DNA of 64,000 nucleotides from Mytilisepta virgata (taxonomy: Eukaryota > Mollusca > Bivalvia > Mytilida > Mytilidae). The stretch is taken from assembly GCA_028015205.1 (NCBI GenBank), contig CM051516.1:54874230-54938229 (forward strand), read 5' to 3'. Both the position numbers and the translations under genes were made by a program. Within the stretch, counting starts at the first letter, position 1, and every line of letters starts with the position of its first letter. Positions 1 to 12,400 of the stretch are shown one piece after another. The notes under the pieces were generated by a model. The model was given only the letters and a program-made list of their open reading frames with translations, did no database searches and was not told where the DNA came from.

Positions 1-261
1 TTTCTGCCAATATAGGCACACCTCCGGTTTTGGAGTAAAAAGAAAAGTAATTCCAACACCACTATAGACAATAAATTCCACCACCAGTATATTTACACTT
101 CAGATAATAAGTACACAGTTCACGATTTCAAATAAGATACTAATTTATGTAAAAGGTAAGAAATGCCTCATAACTATTTAAATACACTTAGTTAGTCTAG
201 ACGATCTGCAAACACTCAATACGACCTATTTATTTAACTTTAATGTTCATTTTCCTCCTAC

Positions 262-2090
262 AACTTAACATGTCCGTTCTTGCAAGTAGTTCGTATCTCT
301 TATTGTGTAAGTTATAAATAAGTTGTCTACATAGAGGTTCTACTTTACTGCTGATATCTATTTCTACTTTATCTCTTTTAGCATAGTGGAAAGGGTTTTA
401 ATAAATAATTAGTTGCATAATGTTTAGCTGAGCATTAGTATTTTGCAATGCAGGAAGCTCACTAAATTTACATATAATATTTTTCAATATGGGTGTTCGG
501 ATTTGGTCTAAAGTTTTACAACACAGTAGAAAGTGTGGTAAGGTTTCATCAGCCTGATTACACAGTTTGCATGTTGGATCTACGTTGTTTTGATTGTAAG
601 CTCTATTTGTCTGTAGAATGTAAGTTCCAGTTGCAACCTTTAATCTGATTGGTATTCTGTTGATATCTCATTGGTTAGCACTGTTTGTAATGGCTAAGGG
701 GTGAATTTTTCCCAATTTTATACGAGGATGATATATATTTCATACTGGAATAGTATTTTATTTCTTCATTTATACTTGTGGTCCAGTATTTATGTACAGC
801 TGTTGTAATCATTTTCTTCCATTTACCTTTTGACATTTCATTATAGAGTAAAGTTAGTGGGTCTTGTAATTCATATTTGATACATATCTTTTTTATTTCA
901 ATAAACCAACTGTTACTGTCAAGACTCTTAATCTGTAGTTGTCTTTCTGCCAGCCTCCACTCAGTTGAGCTTTTATTTGCTCTTGTTATATTACCAAACA
1001 TTGTTAGGATTTTAAGATGTATTTCTGCTTCAATAGGTAGTAATCCAGAAATTAGGTACACAGCAGGGTCAGCAACATTAATATTTAGTGAGAGTATTTG
1101 TTTCAATAGCTTTTTGTATTGGAGTTGTATATCATCCAGAATTTTGCCTTTTGGTATTACAATTTCGAGGCCGTAAGTCAGTATTGGTATGATGTAAGTT
1201 CTCAACGGTGCAATTGATGTCTCTGGATCAAGTCCATTCTCCCCGTGTAGACCAGTACCCATTAAACTGTAGATAGCTCTTCTTGTTTTTTTCATGTTCT
1301 CGTCAACAGTTGATTGTGCAGAATTATTTTGAGATCTTGTTATTCCAATATGTGTAGCTTTGTCCATAACTGGCATTATAGTATCATTCAATTTCAAAAA
1401 TCCTTTATTAGTTTCTATGGATTTGGCCTTACTTTTTACAGGTAAGATTACAGAAGGTTGTAGCTGGTATCCTTCACGCTTACTGAAATCTACGGCAATG
1501 TCTACCATCGTTTGCAAATCTAAAGGGTTACAGGCAATTAATGCAACATCGTCTGCGCAGGTTGGGGCGCAACAATTAATGTTACCAATTTTTCCACCTA
1601 ATCCATTGTCACATAGGAAATTCAGTAGAGGGTTTATATATAATTTATATAAGTCGGCACTAAGAGTTCCTCCTTGTCGAACACCTTGTTCAATTTTAAA
1701 GTTTTCTTCTGATAAGCAATTGTCCCATTTAACATGTGTTATTGCATTTTGGTAAAGGTTGTCTATCAAAAGTATTGATTGTTTTGAAAAGTCACATTGA
1801 TGAAGTCTTCTGATCAGGTTTGCATGAACCACAACATCAAAAGCTGATTTTGCATCTAATAGGCCAATATAAGTGGGACGTTTAAGATCTTTATTTTCTC
1901 TTACAAACTCTTCTACTATAAGTTCACAAAGTAATGGTGATGAGTTTTCTGTGAATCCTCTTTGTAAAGAATTTTGGTTTAAAGTTATTTTACAATTTTC
2001 TCTCAGTTTCAGTATCTTCTCAATCACTTTTGAAAATGTTGGTGTAACAGTAACATTTATTGGGAAAATGTCGATTCTGTCTATATAATA
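262..2090 (-). mobile_element. Broken non-LTR retrotransposon (LINE) reverse transcriptase
   Basis: An open frame at 675-2027 (450 residues) reads as the reverse transcriptase of a LINE. Visible RT blocks in order are QRGFTENSS (residues 22-30), LLDAKSAFD (56-64), QGVRQGGTLS (114-123) and the catalytic block CADDVALIA (157-165), with both aspartates kept. Past the frame's stop, codons remain coherent in a shifted frame down to about position 262, including CKLCNQADETLPHFLLCC near 540-600, a Cys-Cys-His-Cys knuckle typical of LINE C-termini. The shift and an in-frame TGA near 670-690 break the protein. Coherence is lost upstream of about 2090 and no endonuclease domain is visible, so the copy is 5'-truncated, as is usual after incomplete target-primed reverse transcription. 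The exact clade (CR1, Jockey or another) cannot be fixed by eye. The copy is dead. Confidence 0.85.
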
Positions 2091-2900
2091 AAAGGATTCT
2101 GGGACATCTCAGCACAAAACAAACTCAGCCCATATTTAATAAATACACAAATCACAGTGAAATGTTTATTAAACAAAATGAATAAACACAAAATCTTATT
2201 GATATGTTTATGACTGTTATCAAACAATATATACAAATATATATTATGTAAGAAGAACGTGAAATAAATTTAAAATGAAAAGTAATTCACCAAAAAAAAA
2301 AAAAAAAAAAAAACGGTGCAGCAGAAATAAGGACACATCAAACGATTACTACTGTGGCTTATTACTAAAATCATTATACAACTTATACATTGTTATACAA
2401 CTTGTAGTGATTGATATCATAAGATCAGAGATCGAAAAATAAAAACAGGCAAACAAGCTGCACTTTGCTGCATTCAAACACTATTAATGCTAAAGAAACT
2501 GAACGAAGAACAATGAAGTATATATTTTTTTATCTCTGTTTATAATGCATTTACTCATAAATATAACAATAAAGGAAAAACATAATTAATTTTAAAAGTC
2601 TTGCCATTAATTTAAGATTAATTGAGATAACATTAAATATGCTTATAATTTGTAACTTTCTTCGTTTCAATATCTTTCATATAATTATATTTCCAACTTT
2701 TTTATGTTATAGGACAAGAAAATAAATACACATTTCAATTTAAGTCGTTTGCAATTATAAACTTTCATGACTTTGAAAAGAAACATTCAAATTGAATTAC
2801 GAAACACATGTGGGTTAAAGATAATCTAATTCTCTTTTAGAATTTATCTCTTGAAATACATATTTTGATATAAGTCCCTATTGGAAAGCAATTGTATAAA
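2091..2900. other. AT-rich intergenic stretch, no gene seen
   Basis: Very AT-rich sequence with a run of about 21 A at 2293-2313 and many short A/T tracts. I see no coding frame, RNA gene or recognisable repeat here. Confidence 0.5.
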
Positions 2901-3424
2901 TAAGGCCAAAAAAAAAATATGTGAGTTTACTGTCACATGTTGAAAAAAAATAGGGACGGTAGGTTTTTTTTTTTTTTTATTTTTTTTTTTTTTTTATTTT
3001 TAAGGGCTCATTCAAAAAGGTAAAAGTAAACTGTCTAACACTGGAAAATGTCACTACTTCTACGATTGACAATGTAGGAGTATCCTCAAAATTATTTGGA
3101 GACATTACTTTACGTGAATCATTGTTTATCAAATGACAATCATCACTATCGTGATATTTATTGAATACATGTATATCAATGAAAGTTCTTGAATTGGTAA
3201 ACGGAGCATTACATTTTTGTCTGCTTTTAAATGGGGACACTGTTTTAAAGTTAGCGACAAAATGCTGGCGGCGCGGTGCTGGCACTAGAAGCCGCCATTG
3301 TTGTTTAATACGATAAATACCGGTGACGGAAAACGCGAAAATTGCCGATAAAAAAAGTTAGGGTCAGGATGATAAAACTAGGGTCTGTCAGGTGACCGTA
3401 AACACACATTTTTTTTTTTGGGCC
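2901..3424. mobile_element. Putative TIR element (MITE-like) bounded by GGCC-A/T-tract ends
   Basis: The left end (GGCC, A-tract, TATGTGAGTTTACTGTCAC, about 2903-2937) and the right end (GGTGACCGTAAACACACA, T-tract, GGGCC, about 3394-3422) are imperfect inverted copies. Just inside each end lie related TAGGG-type motifs (ATAGGGACGG on the left, TTAGGGTCAGG on the right) and long T tracts at 2965-2999. A relative with similar right-hand sequence occurs near 15190-15590. No clear target duplication is visible. The unusually GC-rich interior at 3250-3340 is unlike the ends and may be captured or older gene sequence, since it also holds the proposed first exon of MRPS31. Confidence 0.45.
3262..3275 (+). 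CDS. MRPS31: MRPS31 exon 1 (tentative)
   Basis: ATG CTG GCG GCG CG then GT. This 14-nt start exon ends with two bases of a codon, exactly what exon 2 needs, and yields MLAAR joined to IPRHIQRN, a plausible presequence. The donor GTGCTG is weak, and the site sits inside a possible TIR element, so another upstream exon could be the true one. A YY1-like GCCGCCATTG motif follows at 3291-3300. Confidence 0.4.
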
Positions 3425-6400
3425 TGACCTGGAATGTCAACCAAGATGGTCGCCATAATCCAACTTGGTTTAACATAGGGCATTAAGGGAAAATTCATTG
3501 AAAAATCTTCTTCAGTTCTTGTCTGAAACCACTTGACCAATTGGAACTACACTTGGCAGCAATGGTCCTTAGGAGGTCCTCTATGATTACCAGAAATGTG
3601 TCCGGTTTCGTGGACTGTGAACCAAGCCACAGATGAACTTAGTTTAACATAGAAGTAAGAACCCTATAGAAAAACCAGCCAAATCGACTGCAACACTTAA
3701 GTTTTTAGTCCTGCTCAAGGTGAAAAGTTAACTTCAGGTGAGCAATACAGGCTCTTGAAAGCCTCTAGTTTTTTTTTACTTACATGTACATGTGTCCCCT
3801 ACATAAACCTATTATTTACACATAATTAAATTTATTAACTGGTTAAATTGTTTTGTAAATAAAAAAGAGCAAATGACACCATGTTTCCATTGTTAAAGAA
3901 AAGATAAATGTGGAATTTAAGATGGAGTTATTTTGTGCAAATGTGCAACATGTGCAAGAAGTTTTGCCTTGGCAATTGGGAAATTGCATAAATTCTAATT
4001 TCATGCTTAATACACACAGTAAAAATGAGTCATTAAATGTATCAGAAAAAGTTTTATTTTCTCAATTTCTACTTATTTTATTTCATATTTTCAAATTTCA
4101 TACATTTTCAGTCACAATTGTTTAAATTTTGTACAAACTCTATCATTTTTACATCATTTTGCCTTATCATGCTTATGTTGTACATGTCGTAACTTTTTGT
4201 TAGTCTCTTTAACAGTTTTACTGGAAATTTTAGACCCAATGTTAATTTTTTGTTATCAGCATTATGACAACATTTTTACACACATTATTTTATTTTAATT
4301 GTAGAATACCAAGACATATACAAAGAAATGCCCAGATCAGAAAGAATTTTTCCTCATCAAGATTATTGTCTAGGAAAGATGGATCCGACTCTGATGGCAA
4401 TGATGCCAAGAATGAGGAGAAGTTTGTGTCAGACTGTTAAATTTATAAAGATGGTTTACATAAGGGAACATTCATTTGATTTTTAATGAGGGGTGGGGGG
4501 GGGGGGCTAGGATCAAATGTTTGGTCATGCCTATTTTTTTTCGTAGAAATATTGGTCCTGGTTTATTTACCAGCAGCTAGAGGCCTAAATTTTTATTTTC
4601 ATTCCAACCAAAAAATTTCAGGTCTTGTTTTTTTCTTTTCTTGTTTTTTTATTTTCGAAAAATAAAGTGATCCTGTCTTTTTATTTTGGCAAAAATCCAG
4701 GTCATGCCTTTTCATTTCAAATTTGATCCTAGCCCCCCCCCCCCCCCCCCCCCCATAAAAATGAAATGGTTGCCCCCTCAGACATACATGTACACCCCTA
4801 ATTTATTGCTTATTTTGGATTTGAATGTACTATGCTGCTTATCTGGGCTATTAGCTTTGAACATGTTGCTCTTGAGGACTGTTGACAAAGAAAAGATTTG
4901 TAGAAACATGAATAAAAAATACCATAGAATGTTTGTACAAAAAATGACTGATGACAATAAGTTCAGAATAAATGACATGGAGGTAAAATTTTAACCCAAT
5001 GATGAAGTTGTTACAGGAACATGTGTGTTTTTTCATGGATTTAAAGCACTGCTTAGTACCAGTGCTTTACCTGTTTTACATGTTTAATACATGTATTATA
5101 GATTATAATTTGCCCAAGATAACAACCCTGTAATGGTATCTGAAAATTAAAATGTATTGTTATACACCTTTGATTTATTTCTATATTATAAATTTAATAG
5201 AAATTATAATCAACATTTTGACTTTTTTTAAAACAATGCTCAGATCCTTCAAATTCCTGAACTGTTGACAATCAACAGTTTTGAAGTATTGGAACAGGTC
5301 TGAACTTTTGACCGCCTGCCTTATTTTGATTGGTTACTATAAATAGCAGCTCCACATGTAAATTATAATAAAGTATAACAAAACAGTTATTGCTAACTCT
5401 TGTTATTCCAACACTGAGGGGATCTGCAAGAAAAAAAATGTACATGTAGTGTGATATTAATCGTTGCACCAACAGTTATTGGAGATATTGGGAAATTCAA
5501 GATTCAGTTGACTGAGATATTAAGAGTAAGTTATTTACCCTATTGTCCTACTGAAAGGAATCATATTCTGTATGTCTATAGTATCTCTAGATATCAAGAT
5601 ATCAATGTTATAGAGAGGACAAATGAAAAAAAACAGTAATCCTTTGGACAGACAAACCCGGGAAGACAAATGAACAACCACAAGCACAACAAATAAACAC
5701 AGAAAACTAAAAAACAATCAACGACACAAACTCCTATAAAAACCAGGAGTGAATGCAGGTGCTCCGGAAGGGTAAGCATTTCCTACTCCGTATATGGCAC
5801 CAGTCGTGAAGTTAGACAAAGTCAATCGGGTGGAAGTCACAAATTGGTGGAGGCATATGAAATGTTACGACAGTGGGGACAGGTTTATGGAAAGTTATTG
5901 TTTTCTGGTTAACAGTGTTTTTCCATAGATTATGTACAGATCTGCTAGAAACCATATATTTTTATTCCAGATTTCACTATAAAGGAATTACTTAACCATA
6001 GCCGGATAAAAACAGTGTACATGTAACAGTATTAAGTACCAGTACAAGAAAATAAACAAGCCCACACATTTTCAGACATTATATGCATATATTGTATTTA
6101 TATGTTCTTATTATTGCAGTGAGAAGAAATTAGAAACAGTAGCTAAAGTACTGTCTGATAAAATACCAGGAGAGAAAGGCAAGGGAATCAAGCTTGATTT
6201 AATATCTAAACTCAGAAATATAAATAGAACTGATACAGAAGAGGATAAAACTGGTGAACTAAATAACATTGGGTAATACCTTAAAGAAAGTTTATAAATT
6301 TTTATTCCCTGCTTCAGCTTAAGTAAGGATTGATGATGAAATGCAAACAGTGATGAGTCTGTTGAAGTCGTTTTGATGCCTTAGCAAGTATTGATAGTGT

Positions 6401-9400
6401 AACATTTTTATACTTACCTCTATAAAGTTGGCTTCCTCAGGAATATATATACTCAACAAAAAAAGTTAAGGACCACCTTTGAAATCAGAAAAATATTTAA
6501 TATAAATATAAACAAGAATAATATAAATTCATTTCAGAAAATTGGCATCCAAATTAATAACGGGTATGGCCACACCTTGCATGAAATACTGCTTGTGGAA
6601 TCAGTGACCACTCCTGAACAAGGGCATCCAGAAGTTCCTGTAGAGTGTTTGATGTGTTCGGTCAATTAGATATGTTAGAAATTCATCTTTGAAGAATGTC
6701 CCAAGCATGTTCTATAGGATATATAAATAAGTTTCAGTATGATGTATTGATCTCTTATATATCTTATATATAACCCCCCCCCTTTCTTTTGACTACATAT
6801 ATTTTGTGACGCGCATCGTTTATCATTTTCGTCGAGGTTACCGCTGTGCTATCCAAAATTTCTGTGGAGAACACTACTCTAGCAAATTGGAGGCTATGAT
6901 TACGGTGATCTACAGTTAAAGGAGGATGTACCGTGGGTCTTCTAGCATGTATCCCTGGAGCATGGGGTCTTTATCTTAATGTTTGGACAGACATGCGTAC
7001 ACTCGTAGTTGTCCTTACGCCTCTGTTGAGAGAAACTGCTGATGAAATGTGGTTTCTTTTGGCAAGCAAGACAATTTTATGATCCTGGTGGGCATTTTTT
7101 CGACTTGGTTAGCCACTTTTTAGCTCACCTGGCTATGCCAGGGTGAGCTTTTGCCATCACTTTTCGTCCATCGTCCGTCCGTCGTAAACTTTTCATTAAA
7201 AAATCTTCTCCTCTGAAACTGCTGGGCCGATTGGTTTGAAACTTAATAGGAATGATCTATGACATTTCCTCTACAAACGATCCTCAATTTATTTTGATCT
7301 GACATAAAACATGGCTGTCGTCGCTAAAAATAGAATATAGGGGTGGATGTGTTGTTTTTGGCTTATAACTTAAAAACCGTTACAGATATCAAAAACCTGA
7401 CGGGGTAAAATTGATCAGCATGACAAGATCTACCTAACCTGAAATTTTGAAGGAAATCCCAAAACCCATTTAGGAGTTATTGCCCTTTTTTCGTCAAATT
7501 TTCAAAATTTAACATTTTTTTGTCATTTATCTCCAAAACTATTTGAGATAGAAGTGAAATGTAAATTGAAAAATGTTTGCCATGTTGAGATCTACATACC
7601 CTGAAATTTTAAAGGAAATCTCAAAACCCATTTAGGAGTTATTGCCCTTTTTTTGTCAAATTTTCAAAATTTTAACATTTTTTACATTTATCTCCAAAAC
7701 TATTTGAGATAGAAGTGAAATGTAATTGAAAAAAGTTTGCCATGTTGAGATCTACCTACCCTGAAATTTTGAAGGGAATCCCAAATTCTATTTAAGAGTT
7801 ATTGGTTTGTGTAATTTGAGGTCGGGTTCTGTTACATTTATGAAAAGCAGACTCCAGGTGAGCGATACAGGCTCTGGTGAGCCTCTTGTTCATATTTAAC
7901 TACAAAGATTGGCGCATGCTCAATCCATTATTTACTAAATTACCACAGGCGCTTGGGTACAGGTTGGTGTACTGAAATTATGTATATTTGTGTAATAAAA
8001 TCGTTATTTCTTGATTTGACAACATATGATACCATAATACGCATGTCAGACCTAGTTTTTAGTCATTTTAACATGTTTGATACAATCCCTTGTTTGTGTA
8101 TCTATATATTATATATATTTGACAACATATGATACCATAATACGCATGTCAGACCTGTTTATAATATATAGATACACAAACAAGGGATTGTATCAAACAT
8201 GTTAAAATGACTAAAAACTAGGTCTGACATGCGTATTATGGTATCATATGTTGTCAAATCAAGAAATAACGATTTTATTACACATATATACATAATTTCA
8301 GTACACCAACCTGTACCCAAGCGCCTGTGTAAATTACATGTGCAAAAAATGGCAACAATGTGGAAATCAAGTTTTGCCGAGTTAAATCTACCAAGGCATT
8401 TCTAATCTTCCGAAGTTTATAATTGTGAACTGTTAGATCGTCCGATACATACCTTGTAATTTGAAAGCAGAGATGTGTGCAAAATGTGTGATAGTAAGCC
8501 CACCATGCCTAGTCAATAGATAATTCTGAGTAGGCACATTGCAGGCTGACACCTGACTCTGGACCTTGACTTCAGTTTCATGCTTGATTGACTTTGTCAC
8601 ATATTCAAGATTTAAGTCCATTTCTCAGCAATGTAATACCTAGACCATATTTGGTCAATAGATAGTTCTTAGTTGGTACATGTCGGTATGACAACTGCCT
8701 TTTGACTTTGACTACAATTTCATGCTTGAGTGACTTGTTTCATGTTTTGGTATAATGTCCATTTCTCAGCATTTGCAATACATGGACCAACTGTATTTGG
8801 TCTATAGATAGTCCTTGGTTGGTACATGGCTGTCGGAGACCTTCATCAGAATTTCACACTTCAGTCACATTCAAACATCACTAAGATTACTAAAACTTGA
8901 CTTGCTAAAACCTAAGGCTTAAAACACATTGAACTCTTACTGAAATGATGTCCTGGTTTTCATACCACGGAATATACATCGATTTTGAAAAAAACCTCAA
9001 TATTTCAGGAAAAAAGGAATATTTGTTTGTTTGTTTAGTTGGGGTTTAACGCCGTTTTCAGCACATTTGGCCATTTTGCGGCGGCCAGTTTTTATTGGTG
9101 GAGGAAGCCAGAGTACCCGGAGAGAACCACCGACCTTCGGTAGGAAAATTGGCAATCCTTGTCAATTAAGATCGGAGTCGAACACACCCCGCCATAGGTG
9201 AGATTCGAACTCACAACCCCAGCGCTGACAGGCTAGTGATCATTAGTAGTCATGACTAACTACCTAGACCACCCGGCCACCGAGGCCCCTGAAAAAATGA
9301 ATACATTCACTGTAATTGATCTCACATAACTAAGAACAAATCTGTGATAAAATTCAGTTTGAAATTATACACAACTACAGTTGCAATCTTTCCACAAGTG

Positions 9401-12400
9401 CTTTCCAGCATTTTGATTTTAAAGGGGGTGGGAAGGACCAAAAAGGGCCGAAACAGAATAAGACAACTAAAATTTTATCTAAAGAAAAAAATTGAAGAAA
9501 TTTGTGAATTTCAGTTTAAGGGTCCAAATAGTTAAATTATAGTAAAAGTGGGTTGTGATATATTTGTAAAAAGGTTATTTGTTACAGATCAAACTGTAAT
9601 GCTAAGCATGCTTTTATTTTGCATTTTGAGGATTTAAAGGGCCAAAAAGTTAGATTACAGTAAAAGTGGGTTGTGATATCACTGCAAATGTTATTTGTTA
9701 CAGATGAAAGCTGTAATGCAATGGAAACTGAAAATGTTAAGAATGTTTGTTTACAAATAAATGTGGGATACAGGTATAGCTGTTGTTCCGACAGCCCCCT
9801 ACCTCTAGTTTTTATTCAATTGATTTTTTAGGTTTCCCATGGCAAAACATGGACTGTACAATTACTATATGGTGAAAATATGTGATTGCAGAATTTCCAA
9901 CAGTTTTCATTGGAATGAAACGAAACTTCACTTTGCCTAGCATCTGTAGTTGTGTTATTAATCTGATATTCTTCCATTCTGATTATAATTTCAGAAATGT
10001 TCTGAAGAAAATGACGGTGGAAGTTAATGAGGAGGCACCAAGTAAGTGCAAGGTGTTGTCTAAATGTGAACAACAGACTTTGGAATCATTTTTTTTGCAA
10101 TTAATTTAAAAATTATACCAAGGATACCAGATTTTGTGGTTTTTGACTTTTTGAAAGAAGGTTGCTTAAGTTGAGAGTAAGTATTACTTTTTCACTGATT
10201 AACAAAGGATTTCTTTGCAACTGTTGCTTGCAGGTTAACTAAATTTGGTGTAACGGTTGCTAATGAGCTTAGAATGTCACCTGACCTTGACCTCATTTTC
10301 ACACTCCAGCTATCATGTTAAAGTTTTTGGATTAGGTCTGTGTCTCAGTACAATGAGCCTGTTTCAAGATGGAAGCCTTAAAACAGTTTTTATACAACCA
10401 AAGCCTGCCGCAAAGATAGGTCCAGCCCCACATACTAATACATTGTAATAATACAATTGGATGTGACGTGGCCTGTTGAAAGTGTATACAAAGTTCATGG
10501 TCAGTAAACATGTATGTATGTTAATATTTGTTGTAGCAATTCCCATGTGGATGCTTTACATGTATGACATAAATAATGTGAAAAAGATTTACATTCTGTG
10601 CTGTATTAATTTTCAATAAAGTTTTATCCAGTGAAATGCACTGGACATCTTGACTTTGTTTTTCCCGTTTTTAGCATAACACATGATAAACTGATTTGTT
10701 GTCAATCCCCCTCCCCCTAACATGAAAGTTATTAAAGTTTTTTTTTTTTGTTGTATTTGTATGTTTCTAGAATTCTGAATGACAATGCATTTTTAAACCC
10801 TAAAATCCAATTGCTTTGGACACAGGACATTACAAAATCAACAAAAGTGCACACTCGTACATGTGAATGATCAATAAAACTTTTTTCTTTGAAAATTTCA
10901 TTCACCAGGCTTTATTCATCCTAAATTGAACCTAGTTTAGACTAGATTTTCCATTTCTGCATGGCAAAAACATTTTAAGGTCAGATATACGACTACACTT
11001 TATTTCCATGGTGTGGGTTCAATGCGGGATTTTGAGCTATAATTTGTAAATTTTGTACAAATATGCTTGTTTTTACAGCACTTTGCTCTTTCAATCTGTG
11101 TTGTAACTTTCTGTTACTGTTTAGTAAAGCAGTAATCTAAATGCAATGTATTAGTGGGTGGGACTTGACTGATCTTTGAGCACGCTTTCTGGGTTATATA
11201 AACATCGAAAGTTGAGGCTTAAAACAATCACATTGTTACTATACATGGTAGGTCAACTATATTTGGTGTAGATTTGCTATGCCTGATAGGTATAGCATGA
11301 ATTTGACGTCATTATGGGCTCATATGTGAATCAAAAGCACTATAGTGAGAGAGTGGTTTGTGCAAAGCTAATGTGGATTATTATTTTTCGTTGTATACCA
11401 ATTTCTGTGGTTTTTGTTGGTCCCAGTAAACCACAAATTTAAATATCCAACAAAAAATAATATTTTTACTTTAGCTAAAATGCACTGGAGTTTGAAACCA
11501 CCGAGTTTAGATGTACCTCTGAACAATTGTGATTTTACAGCATGTCCATGGATACTGACATATGATGAGTCAGCTATATCCACAGAGGATACAGTGTTTC
11601 ATGTAATTTTGTCTTTGGTAAAATATAAATGCTCAAACAATGTTCTTTAAAAATATTTTGACTTTGTAAATTGTCGCAGAATTCACTTCCTGTTTTTTTT
11701 AGCTCACCTGACCTAAAGGGACAAGTGAGCTTTTCTCATTACTTGGCTTCCGTCGTCCGTTAACTTTTACAAAAATCTTCTCCTCTGAAACTACTGGGCC
11801 AAATTGTTCCCTTCCTTCAAGCCTATCATAAATACATGTACCTGTAGATATGATAAAATCCAGCACTTGAATATTTCTAAGAAACTCACCATCATCTTTT
11901 TATCATTTCATGTGCACATTAATCAAGTCTTGGTGCTTTACTGCAGCAACAGGATGCCAAGTCAGTTTTGAAAAGGACTGAAGTAGAGATATATCCTATA
12001 ATTTCCCTATAAATTATTAAATTTGCTCTGTTATACCCTATTTTTCAAGAATTTGGCCCTATAAAAAGCCCTATTTTTGGACCCAAAACCACATGAAGGC
12101 CTGCAATCTTGGTAGGAATGATGAATGTAAGGACCTCTACAGATAATCAACCTTTGGTTCAGGTTGGATGAACAACATGGTCACCAGAGTCCATCTTTTT
12201 TTTATTGGCCAATTTTCAAAAATCTTCTCCTCTAAACCCGACTTGCCAGTAATGGTCCTTAAAGACCAAACCAACTAATCATTTCTATAATTGATTTTTT
12301 CTTGAAACTCAACATATTCGTTCTTGGTGGTTTTTTTTAACGGTATTAGCGAATAAAAAAGATAGGTCACTGAATTCGTTTCGTTGCTATAGTAGTACAG

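Noticed and set aside
877..1755. Plus-strand frames opposite the LINE
   Set aside because: They are antisense to a frame with clear reverse transcriptase motifs and show no domain of their own.
4733..4754. C-run as a special signal (also 15187-15203)
   Set aside because: Long homopolymers here are part of repeat-element ends and prone to length error; no function can be supported.
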